Assembly: GCA_029974835.1 (NCBI GenBank)
Contig: JARKQN010000065.1
Location: forward strand, 29,123 to 93,122
From: Bacteroidales bacterium
GTDB lineage: Bacteria > Bacteroidota > Bacteroidia > Bacteroidales > VadinHA17
DNA: 64,000 nucleotides
Direction: 5' to 3'
The notes beneath the pieces were generated by a model that did not search any database, had not been told where the DNA came from, and saw nothing but the letters and a program-made list of their open reading frames with translations. The translations under genes were made by a program, and so were the position numbers. Numbering within the stretch: the first letter of the stretch is position 1; each line of letters starts with the position of its first letter. Positions 58,142-64,000 of this stretch are shown here, one piece after another.

Positions 58142-58425
58142 AGCTAACGGCCAGGCGGTTGAGGGAGTAAGCGTCCCCGAGTCCTCTGGGTGGCGCACTT
58201 TTTGCCGTCTTTGCCCTCCGAAGCCTTCTTTGAGAGCCGTAGCCTCGGTGAAGGCTCTGGCGAAGGAAGGCCGGGTACAAGGTAAGTTCGGTGCCGGTAT
58301 CCAGTCACGATATTAACTTGTTTAATTGCGAGCAGGAGCATCCCGATAGCTATCGGGAGCAAAAACCGTGACAACTTGTCCCGCCAAAGGCGGGAAGCTA
58401 ATTACACCTCCCGTCCGTGTTAGCC
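58142..58425. repeat. attC-like element 3 (long)
   Basis: Starts AGCTAAC, ends CCGTGTTAGCC (284 bp). It contains a 91-bp module shared with element 4 (58189-58279), an 18-bp perfect palindrome TCCCGATAGCTATCGGGA (58341-58358) and a second hairpin TCCCGCCAAAGGCGGGA (58379-58395). Confidence 0.65.
58189..58279. repeat. 91-bp module, copy in element 3
   Basis: Matches 59211-59301 with about five differences in 91 bp. It is internal to the element and outside both gene-proximal ends. Confidence 0.85.
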
Positions 58426-58444
58426 TTAGCTTTTTATTTTTTCT

Positions 58445-58768
58445 TTAGTCAACGAAGGTCTCCTTCAGAACAGCTTTAACCTCTTTAATCTCGGGTTTCG
58501 ATAATTTTCCAAGGTCCTTGAGGATGCGTTGTTTATCTATAGTCCTGATTTGATCCAGAACAATCCAGCCAATCTTGTTTTCATGTTTTATTTCAACTCG
58601 GGTAGGATAGTTTTTGGAACTTGTTGTCATAGGGGCAATTACAACAGTTCTTAAGTGGTTGTTCATTTCGTCTGGTGAAATTACAATGCAAGGTCTTGTT
58701 TTCTTAATCTCGCTGCCAATAGTTGGATCAAGGTTTACAAGAATGATCTGATACTGTCTTATTTCCAT
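58445..58768 (-). CDS. Cassette gene: MazF/PemK-type endoribonuclease toxin
   Basis: The 107-residue protein has the MazF fold pattern: QIILVNLDPTIGSEIKKTRP, VVIAPMTTSSKNYPTRV, GWIVLDQIRTIDKQRI. MazF toxins cut mRNA at short sequences. The start overlaps the antitoxin stop by 10 nt, so the pair is translationally coupled. Toxin-antitoxin pairs are common stabilising cargo in large cassette arrays. Confidence 0.92.
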   Translation of the reverse strand: MEIRQYQIILVNLDPTIGSEIKKTRPCIVISPDEMNNHLRTVVIAPMTTSSKNYPTRVEIKHENKIGWIVLDQIRTIDKQRILKDLGKLSKPEIKEVKAVLKETFVD

Positions 58769-59004
58769 TCCTCAAGGTTTTCTTCTTCAAAGATGTCTGG
58801 CATGATGAGTTTGTCATCACCGTTTGCATGCATTTCTTTAAATGCTTTATCCCAGCCTTTTCGAGGTCTGGAAAGGGGTTTGATGATTATATGTCCTTTA
58901 TCCAGAATCATTTCTACAGTATCACGGATATTATATCTCTCAATAATGGTTTTGCTGAACCTTATCCCCTTCGAATTTCCAATTTTTACAACTGATACTT
59001 CCAT
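58759..59004 (-). CDS. Cassette gene: MazE/AbrB-type antitoxin
   Basis: The 81-residue protein has an N-terminal swapped-hairpin DNA-binding domain (VVKIGNSKGIRFSKTI, VEMILDKGHIIIKP) and an acidic C-terminal tail (PDIFEEENLEEW) that would occupy the toxin site. It precedes and overlaps the toxin gene and probably represses the pair. The cassette flanks are GTTAGCCTTA and TAAGGCTAAC. Confidence 0.9.
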   Translation of the reverse strand: MEVSVVKIGNSKGIRFSKTIIERYNIRDTVEMILDKGHIIIKPLSRPRKGWDKAFKEMHANGDDKLIMPDIFEEENLEEWK

Positions 59005-59210
59005 GATTTAATCATTTTTGATGTAATTACAAAGTTATTACAGATTATTGAAATTTCCAAATACTTATTATCTTTTTGTTGGTAATCTGTCTCGGTGTTG
59101 CCAATGTCTCATTATGAGCAGAAACTAAAGAAAGCTTAATCTTTCACAAAGCCCCGTGTTAAGGCTAACTGCCCGGAAATATGGGGAGGTTGTGTCCCCG
59201 CCAACGACGG

Positions 59211-59301
59211 GGTGGCGCACTTTTTGCCGTCTTTGCCTTCCGTAGCCTTTTTTGAGAGCCGTAGCCTCGGCGAAGGCTCTGGCGAAGGAAGGCCAGGTAC
59301 A
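59211..59301. repeat. 91-bp module, copy in element 4
   Basis: Second copy of the module at 58189-58279. Confidence 0.85.
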
Positions 59302-59333
59302 CATTTTATTTAGCATTACGCGTGTCGCGCCGT

Positions 59334-59382
59334 GCCCCGCAGAAGCGAAGCGAAAGCGGGGGTACAATTTTGATCGGAACCA
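59334..59382. repeat. 49-bp module, copy in element 4
   Basis: Matches 60993-61041 with two differences. Its core GCAGAAGCGAAGCGAAAGC lies between C-rich and G-rich flanks that pair. Confidence 0.85.
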
Positions 59383-59483
59383 CGAATTTATCACTGGTTA
59401 CAAAACTTGTTGGGAGCACTGGCGCAGTGTCGCGCCGAAGGCCCTGACCGACCGGAGGGAGCGTCATGTGTGCAGGGGCAAAT

Positions 59484-59536
59484 GTTGAGGTGCGCAGCGA
59501 CGAAACCCCGCCCTGGCGGGGCAAAAAGTGTGACAA
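59484..59536. repeat. 53-bp module, copy in element 4
   Basis: Matches 61136-61188 closely. It includes the hairpin CCCCGCCCTGGCGGGG. Confidence 0.85.
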
Positions 59537-59596
59537 ACAACTTACCCATATTGTCTGCGTTAGTGGCTGTTATATTTTCATAGGATCAATTTTTAT

Positions 59597-60196
59597 TCAT
59601 AGAGATGGGTAGAATCTGGGAGGAATTACATTATGAAATAATAATCCTGCAAATCCTACACTTAATGAAAAGATGTTACCAGAGATAGAATTGTCATTGT
59701 AATTGTCTTTTAAATTTAGCGTATGATAACCTCCCTCAAAGACTAATCCGATGTGTGATTTGACAGGGATAATCATACCAAAGCCAAAAAATATATCATG
59801 TCCTGAAGCATTAGCATTATCAAGACTCATTTCATAACGACGTATTCCTAAGTCAAGAAAAGGGTAAGCTATACTTTGAGCGTTTCCAAACACATAACCC
59901 ATTTGGGGACCAAAGCCAGTGGAATTAGATTTATAATTTTTTGTTGACCCATTTGAAAATTCAATTCCACCTCCAATAAAGAAATTCTTAAAGATAAAAT
60001 AATTGATATTTGCTGCAAAGTTTATGATTTTTGCATTATTACCACCGGGATCCACGAAAAGATCACCTCCCTGACTCGCATAACTGCCTAATCCAAAAAT
60101 GATTTTTGCATTCTTATCGATAGCATACGTTTGTGCTGAAACGGAAATGCAAAGTCCAAAAAAATAGAAGATTAAAAGTAAAGCTTTGTTTCTCAT
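59597..60196 (-). CDS. Cassette gene: outer-membrane beta-barrel protein
   Basis: The 199-residue protein has a signal peptide (ISVSAQ, residue 22) and alternating strands (NYFIFKNFFIGGGIEFS, HIGLVFEGGYHTL, IFSLSVGFAGLLF), like a small OmpA/OmpW-type barrel. Its flanks GTTAGTGGC and GCCACTAAC are perfect 9-bp complements. Function unknown. Confidence 0.75.
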   Translation of the reverse strand: MRNKALLLIFYFFGLCISVSAQTYAIDKNAKIIFGLGSYASQGGDLFVDPGGNNAKIINFAANINYFIFKNFFIGGGIEFSNGSTKNYKSNSTGFGPQMGYVFGNAQSIAYPFLDLGIRRYEMSLDNANASGHDIFFGFGMIIPVKSHIGLVFEGGYHTLNLKDNYNDNSISGNIFSLSVGFAGLLFHNVIPPRFYPSL

Positions 60197-60260
60197 GATA
60201 TTATAATTTATATAGAATGTTTTTATATTTAAGTTTATGTTTGGTGTAGGTACAAATGGC

Positions 60261-60391
60261 CACTAACGTTCGGTGGTATGCGCAGTGCGTGAGTCAAAGC
60301 GCTAACTTGTCGAGTTACTGCAATGGTTATTAAATGAACTGATAATAAAACAGGCACAGCACCCCGGATTGCTTATGACTGCATGTTGTGT
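60261..60391. repeat. attC-like element 5
   Basis: Starts CACTAAC and ends GTTGTGT (131 bp, normal attC length). It has no copy of the modules seen in elements 3, 4 and 6, so it may show the basic form of the site. Confidence 0.65.
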
Positions 60392-60398
60392 TCAGTTT

Positions 60399-60782
60399 TT
60401 ATTTTTTTCTTTTTTCAAATTCAATCAATTCAATAGGAGCCCCGTTATGCTCAATCATAGCAACTCTTGTTCCCTCGCCTGGAGAATTCGGAGAAGTGAT
60501 AATATTAAATTCTCGTCTTGTAAGTTCAAAGTCCAAGTCATCAACTTCAAAGGCTATGTGTGGTACTTTCTTAATCAAGTCGTTAATCGGACAATCCTTA
60601 TCGAACCTCATCCATTCTATACCATAGGGACTTGTTTCAAATCCGGAAACGTATAATTTAAACTGTGGCAAGTATCTTTCACCATCAATCGGCTTATCCG
60701 TGGGTATTCCTATGTGATGATAACGCCAACCCCATTCTGATGTTGCCAATGGGAGTTCATTATCTTGTCTTTTTACATTCAT
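60399..60782 (-). CDS. Cassette gene: VOC-family (glyoxalase/bleomycin-resistance fold) protein
   Basis: From the ATG at 60782 the protein is 127 residues. It shows the VOC pattern: a first strand with HHIGIP, then VPHIAFEVDDLDFEL and a last strand with APIELIEF, which supplies the typical C-terminal metal-ligand Glu. The frame is open to 60860, but that would run through the recombination-site-like element at 60813, so the later start is right. VOC proteins include metal enzymes and antibiotic-binding proteins and are frequent in integron cassettes. Flanks GTTGTGTTCAGTT and AATTGAACACAAC match at 12 of 13 positions. Confidence 0.85.
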   Translation of the reverse strand: MNVKRQDNELPLATSEWGWRYHHIGIPTDKPIDGERYLPQFKLYVSGFETSPYGIEWMRFDKDCPINDLIKKVPHIAFEVDDLDFELTRREFNIITSPNSPGEGTRVAMIEHNGAPIELIEFEKRKK

Positions 60783-60992
60783 AATTGGGGTGTGTCTTTT
60801 TTTTACAATTGAACACAACCGGCCCGGCAATATGGGGAGGTTCCCGATAAATCGGGACAAGTCGTGTTACCCGACGCAGCATCCGGGCAGAAACCCGGTA
60901 CCCCGCCCCGCCTCAGGCGGGGGGGCCACAAAACTGTCACGCTGCGCCCCGCAGTAGCGAAGCGGAGGCGGGGGTGCAAGGAGGGGAAGCCT

Positions 60993-61041
60993 GCCCCGCA
61001 GAAGCGAAGCGAAAGCGGGGGTACAAGTTTGATCGGAGCCA
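60993..61041. repeat. 49-bp module, copy in element 6
   Basis: Second copy of the module at 59334-59382. A more diverged relative lies just before it at 60946-60980. Confidence 0.85.
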
Positions 61042-61135
61042 GAAAGCTGTCACGGTGCAGGATTTAAATTGCGGACCGATGCGCGTATCCGGGTGCAAGA
61101 ACCATTACAAATTTGTCTTAGGAGCAGGAGCAAAA

Positions 61136-61188
61136 GTTGAGGGGCGCAGCGACGAAACCCCGCCCTGGCGGGGCAAAAACCGTGACAA
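61136..61188. repeat. 53-bp module, copy in element 6
   Basis: Second copy of the module at 59484-59536. Confidence 0.85.
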
Positions 61189-61226
61189 GCTTATTACCCC
61201 AACCGTCCGTGTTATGCGTAGTTTTT

Positions 61227-63110
61227 TTATTCTATTATTAAAGTCCTGAATTTTGGATATTTGACAGAGTATTTCAGATCAATATCTTTTTTCTCAGTAG
61301 GCTTTAATTGAAAATCCCACTTTATTATTCCTGTTTCAGAATCTAGTTTGCCATTTGAGATATTGACTGGGCTAACCTCAATCTCCTCAAGCGTAGATAC
61401 GGGAATTTGATCTGAGAGAGAAATATTAATGCTTTGTTGTTTATTGTTTTTAACACTTATTAGCCATGTTTTAGTTTCTTCCTTCTTGCTCCCAAGAAAT
61501 TGCTTGGTTGTAAATTGTTTTTGAATTTCTCGTTTGATGCTAACTCCTTTGTCCTTTCCAAGCGATATTGTAAGGGTATCAGACATATATCTTACATCAA
61601 GAAGTGTTTTTCCTGTATAAGTGTCTTCGAAGAAAACATTTGCCTCACCTTCTAGAAGATTATATTTTTCCCAGTCAACAATTCGAGCTATCAAATATGC
61701 ATCCTTATCTATTTTTGGAGTACAGAAATACTGATAATCAGCAGGTAAAGAGTAATTATCAATGTCAATAGTCAAGTTTTTACCATCCGATGGAATTGTA
61801 TAGGGAGTTTTAATCTCAAATTCTACACTTGTTTGATTTGAGACTTGTTCTGTCTCAATAATTGTACTGCTGGGCTGTGTTGGTTCTAATGATTTTGTTT
61901 GCTTACTTCTTGTAGTACTTATCCCTGATACGCGCCCTTGCAAAGCATCAGATACTCCATAACCTGTAACAACTACCTCTTGTAGGGCAAGAACTTCTTC
62001 TTCCATTCTGAAATCCATTTGGGGGCTAGTAATGGGTGCTTCAATTTGTTTGTAGCCAATAAAAGAAATTTGAAGTACTCCGCCATTTTGTGGTACAGAA
62101 ATGGAATAAGCGCCATTAGCCTCAGTTACAGTTCCAATCGAAGTACCTTTAATCATAACAATTGCACCCGGTATTGGATCCTTTGCATTGCTATCATATA
62201 TGCGCCCAGAGACCTGTGAGATATTATTTCTATATGAGGGAGCAACTGTGTTGTAGTTTAAAAAATAGGGTTGTAGTTCTCTATAGGCATTTGAAGTATT
62301 TGGATCAGCCGATGATAATTTAAGTTTGATATTTTTCCAATCCTCATTTGTGAACTGGTGAACATTTGCTTTGTAGGTTAAGTCAGCAGGGAGTTCAATA
62401 TTTTTAACCTTAATGTCGTATGATGGAGTCCAACCGGCATTTGATACTATATATTTAATTTCAAAGGCAGCCTTTGTAGGACTTTTTGATTCAAGATTTA
62501 AAATGATTTCTCCAGTTGGAAGTTCCTTTTTATTGGTCAATGAGGACAGTTGACTTTCAACCTTTTGCAAGTCTTTTGCTAATTGGTCTAAAGTGGTCTG
62601 ACGATCTATCTGTTTTAATTTTATCGCAGTGATTTTTTCAATGAAATAAGCATTTGCCTCTTTCAGGGAAGTCAAGTTTGTCCCAGTATTTGCACCCCCT
62701 ATGGTACTATTTGTTTTAAGGAAAAGTAACTCCTCATTTAGGATGTCGAGATATGCACTTTCTGTTTTTATCTTTTTTTCTATATCAAGCTTACTTTTTG
62801 TCAATTCTTCGCTTTCTTTTGATTTAGATTGTTGAGTCAAAAAATTCTGCTGAAGATTGACAGATAGTACTTTAAAATCACCTTTTGCATTGACACTTAT
62901 GCTTTTTGAATCAATAAACGGAGAGAGGTTTACAAACTTAAGAGTTGTCCTGCCAGTCGGGATATCAATTGTCTTTGATCTTGTAATCTGTGCTCCGTTC
63001 GTATAAACAGTTACTTCACTTATTTCAGATTTTATTTCAATCTCTTGGGGAGTCTGGCTAAATGATGTAAGAGTCAATGTGCAGAGCAGAATTAGAATTG
63101 ATTTTTTCAT
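61227..63110 (-). CDS. Cassette gene: DUF4139/MuiA-like protein with an inserted SusC-type N-terminal region
   Basis: The 627-residue protein has a signal peptide (SFSQ, residue 19), the MuiA N-terminal domain (SEVTVYTNGAQITRSK), a coiled coil (about 95-205) and DUF4139 (YIVSNAGWTPSYDIKV, then the C-terminal half to the end). Within DUF4139, about residues 300-420 form a carboxypeptidase-regulatory-like beta domain (VSGRIYDSNAKDPIPGAIV, GTVTEANGAYSISVP) plus the start of a TonB plug as found in SusC (EVVVTGYGV, ALQGRVSGI), but no barrel follows. Flanks GTTATGCGTAGTT and AATTACGCATAAC match at 12 of 13 positions. At 1.9 kb it is a long cassette. Function unknown. Confidence 0.8.
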   Translation of the reverse strand: MKKSILILLCTLTLTSFSQTPQEIEIKSEISEVTVYTNGAQITRSKTIDIPTGRTTLKFVNLSPFIDSKSISVNAKGDFKVLSVNLQQNFLTQQSKSKESEELTKSKLDIEKKIKTESAYLDILNEELLFLKTNSTIGGANTGTNLTSLKEANAYFIEKITAIKLKQIDRQTTLDQLAKDLQKVESQLSSLTNKKELPTGEIILNLESKSPTKAAFEIKYIVSNAGWTPSYDIKVKNIELPADLTYKANVHQFTNEDWKNIKLKLSSADPNTSNAYRELQPYFLNYNTVAPSYRNNISQVSGRIYDSNAKDPIPGAIVMIKGTSIGTVTEANGAYSISVPQNGGVLQISFIGYKQIEAPITSPQMDFRMEEEVLALQEVVVTGYGVSDALQGRVSGISTTRSKQTKSLEPTQPSSTIIETEQVSNQTSVEFEIKTPYTIPSDGKNLTIDIDNYSLPADYQYFCTPKIDKDAYLIARIVDWEKYNLLEGEANVFFEDTYTGKTLLDVRYMSDTLTISLGKDKGVSIKREIQKQFTTKQFLGSKKEETKTWLISVKNNKQQSINISLSDQIPVSTLEEIEVSPVNISNGKLDSETGIIKWDFQLKPTEKKDIDLKYSVKYPKFRTLIIE

Positions 63111-63157
63111 TGCTTATAGTATTTAGTTATATTTCATGTAGTTACGTTACGAATTAC

Positions 63158-63285
63158 GCATAACGTCCGCGTGTATGAACCGTTGCGTGATTCAAAGAGA
63201 TTTGTTGTCTAAATAGAACAAGGCAACCAAGTGAACTAACTTACGTAAACCTGCTACCAGCAATGGCTTATACACGCTGTTGTAT
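63158..63285. repeat. attC-like element 7
   Basis: Starts GCATAAC and ends GTTGTAT (128 bp). It folds well: GCGTGTATGAACCGTTGC at the left pairs with the complement of GCAATGGCTTATACACGC at the right, with bulged bases between the AAC/GTT boxes and the arms, as in an attC. The outer bases do not pair within the element, only across the adjoining genes. Confidence 0.75.
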
Positions 63286-63294
63286 GCTGGTTTA

Positions 63295-63930
63295 TTATCT
63301 TCTTTCATCTAGTCTTTTCTCAATTCTGAAAATCAGTCCAAAAACAAATTCAAAATAGGGTTTTGATGCTTCTTTCGCGAATGTTTCCATATTTAGTGCC
63401 TGTAAAAATGGGATAACCTTTTGATTTAAACCAACCTCATTTATATCGCCAGGTTTATTAAAATTACCTTGAAATGCTATTAGTTCATCAGGTAAACCAG
63501 CTAAAGTTTTACTTGAGTCTGCATGAGAAAACCCATTTCTCATTAGTTCTCGAATTGTATCAAAAAGAATTCTGTGTTCCTTATCAGTAATTATTTCTAA
63601 GTCTTTACATTTATCAATAGAGTTACCTAAGTTAATTGAACCGTACTTTTTATTTGGACCTTCAAATACTGAATTCCACTGGTCGACTGGTATTGGTCCA
63701 ATTCCAACTTCATAGTTTATTAACGCTAATTTTAAAAGTCGTTCTAATAAGTGATTTGTCAATGTAATTGCTGCTCTATGAAATTCAAGTATTAAGCATT
63801 TGTTTATTTCGAAAATTAAAGTATCTAATTCGTTAAATATCTTTAATTTAAAATCAAAGTATTTCGATAATTCTGGATAGTTCTTATTTAAACTATCAAT
63901 AAAGCTTTTTTCGAATAATTCTTTGTCCAT
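63295..63930 (-). CDS. Cassette gene: all-helical protein with HEPN-like motif
   Basis: The 211-residue protein is predicted mostly alpha-helical (LEFHRAAITLTNHLLERLLKLA is the helical core region; key part HLLERLLKL). Near the middle IRELMRNGFSHADS holds an R-N-x3-H arrangement (RNGFSH, Arg and His four residues apart, polar residue after Arg), the signature of HEPN-domain RNases of toxin and defence systems. The remainder is not recognised. Flanks GTTGTATGCTGG and CTAGCATACAAC match at 11 of 12 positions, marking a cassette. Confidence 0.7.
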   Translation of the reverse strand: MDKELFEKSFIDSLNKNYPELSKYFDFKLKIFNELDTLIFEINKCLILEFHRAAITLTNHLLERLLKLALINYEVGIGPIPVDQWNSVFEGPNKKYGSINLGNSIDKCKDLEIITDKEHRILFDTIRELMRNGFSHADSSKTLAGLPDELIAFQGNFNKPGDINEVGLNQKVIPFLQALNMETFAKEASKPYFEFVFGLIFRIEKRLDERR

Positions 63931-63949
63931 GATTTTGTTTTAAACTAGC

Positions 63950-64000
63950 ATACAACGGCCCGGCAATATGGGTAGGTTGTGTCCCCGCCAACGGCGGGGT
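63950..64000. repeat. attC-like element 8, cut by the window edge
   Basis: Starts ATACAAC and continues CGGCCCGGCAATATGGGTAGG, nearly the same as element 6, followed by a hairpin around CCCCGCCAACGGCGGGG at the very end. The array therefore goes on to the right. Confidence 0.65.

Larger units (their letters stand above)
59163..59565. repeat. attC-like element 4 (long)
   Basis: Starts GGCTAAC and ends GTTAGTG (403 bp). The outer arms pair imperfectly within the element: CCGGAAATATGGGGAGG near the start against CTTACCCATATTGTC near the end. It contains all three shared modules. A second CCGTGTTAAGG directly precedes its left heptamer (59155-59165). Confidence 0.65.
60813..61217. repeat. attC-like element 6 (long)
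   Basis: Starts ACACAAC and ends CCGTGTTATGC (405 bp). It contains CCCGGCAATATGGGGAGG near the start, hairpins TCCCGATAAATCGGGA (60842-60857) and a GC-rich one near 60903, the 49-bp module (60993-61041) with a diverged extra copy at 60946-60980, and the 53-bp module (61136-61188). Confidence 0.65.
56669..64000 (-). mobile_element. Integron-like gene cassette array (no integrase in window)
   Basis: Eight repeat elements alternate with minus-strand genes. Each element begins with a variable heptamer ending AAC and finishes with GTT plus variable bases. For six consecutive genes or gene pairs the GTT-side bases on one flank are the reverse complement of the AAC-side bases on the other flank: GTTAGCTTTA/TAAAGCTAAC, GTTAGCCTTA/TAAGGCTAAC, GTTAGTGGC/GCCACTAAC, GTTGTGTTCA/TGAACACAAC, GTTATGCGTA/TACGCATAAC and GTTGTATGCT/AGCATACAAC. 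This is how integron cassettes look, since recombination inside GTT leaves most of R' at one end of the cassette and R'' at the other. Cargo is AT-rich and of cassette type. The array continues past the right edge. The first cassette and its left boundary are decayed. Confidence 0.75.

Noticed and set aside
58122-61249. Short frames inside the repeat elements, some with similar peptides
   Set aside because: Their similarity comes from the shared DNA modules; lengths and starts differ and the frames run through hairpins, so they are not genes.
56669-64000. CRISPR array
   Set aside because: Spacing is by whole genes, elements are long and variable, and there are no short uniform spacers or Cas genes.
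56669-64000. Series of insertion sequences or MITEs
   Set aside because: No transposase and no target duplications were seen, and the inverted ends differ for every gene, unlike the fixed ends of one IS family.

Overview
The window looks like a Bacteroidota chromosome, probably Bacteroidales or a related order. The basis is: promoters of the Bacteroidota type (TTG, about 20 nt, TAnnTTTG), a DUF2723 membrane protein, a LytS/LytTR pair, many outer-membrane beta-barrel proteins, abundant family 43/10 glycoside hydrolases, an F-type ATPase whose beta/epsilon genes lie apart from the other subunits, and the yceD-rpmF-plsX-fabH lipid cluster. No rRNA or tRNA gene was recognised.

Layout. 0.1-9.2 kb: a small lipoprotein, a membrane SpoIIE-type phosphatase, a lone receiver domain, a large DUF2723 protein and a metallopeptidase/propeller/barrel protein. 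9.2-20.2 kb: the F1Fo-ATPase in two blocks on the minus strand (bactofilin-atpZ-atpI-like-atpB-E-F-H-A-G-prenyl synthase, then atpD-atpC-aromatic amino acid decarboxylase), separated by a barrel gene on the plus strand. 20.2-22.9 kb: fabH, plsX, rpmF, yceD. 23-26 kb: LiaF-like membrane proteins with a LytS kinase and LytTR regulator. 26-34.1 kb: yidD, a zinc peptidase, a methyltransferase gene broken by one in-frame amber codon, and a six-gene operon (TetR, LolA-like protein, two FtsX-type permeases, ATPase, barrel protein) with a palindrome over its promoter. 34-48.6 kb: a GH43 enzyme, ZIP transporter, Sua5, M1 peptidase, an exported enolase-superfamily enzyme, DUF389, DUF5684, a J-domain membrane protein, a beta-helix protein and an NTF2-like/SDR/FAD-oxidoreductase operon. 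48.9-55.8 kb: secreted arabinoxylan-degrading enzymes (two five-bladed-propeller enzymes, a jelly-roll protein, a GH10 xylanase) and a DUF3795 protein.

The right end (about 56.7-64.0 kb) is different in kind. Short, AT-rich genes, all on the minus strand, alternate with repeat elements that begin ...AAC and end GTT.... For six consecutive genes or gene pairs the bases just inside the two flanking elements are reverse complements of each other over 9-13 bp, and the sequence differs from gene to gene. That is the arrangement expected of integron gene cassettes, where each cassette carries both halves of its own split recombination site. The cargo fits: a MazEF toxin-antitoxin pair, a VOC-family protein, small membrane and outer-membrane proteins, a protein with a HEPN-like motif and an unusual DUF4139 protein. 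No integrase lies in the window. The array runs off the right edge, which is where an integrase would be expected if the genes follow the usual orientation. Several of the elements are unusually long (about 280-405 bp) and are mosaics of shared modules and small hairpins.
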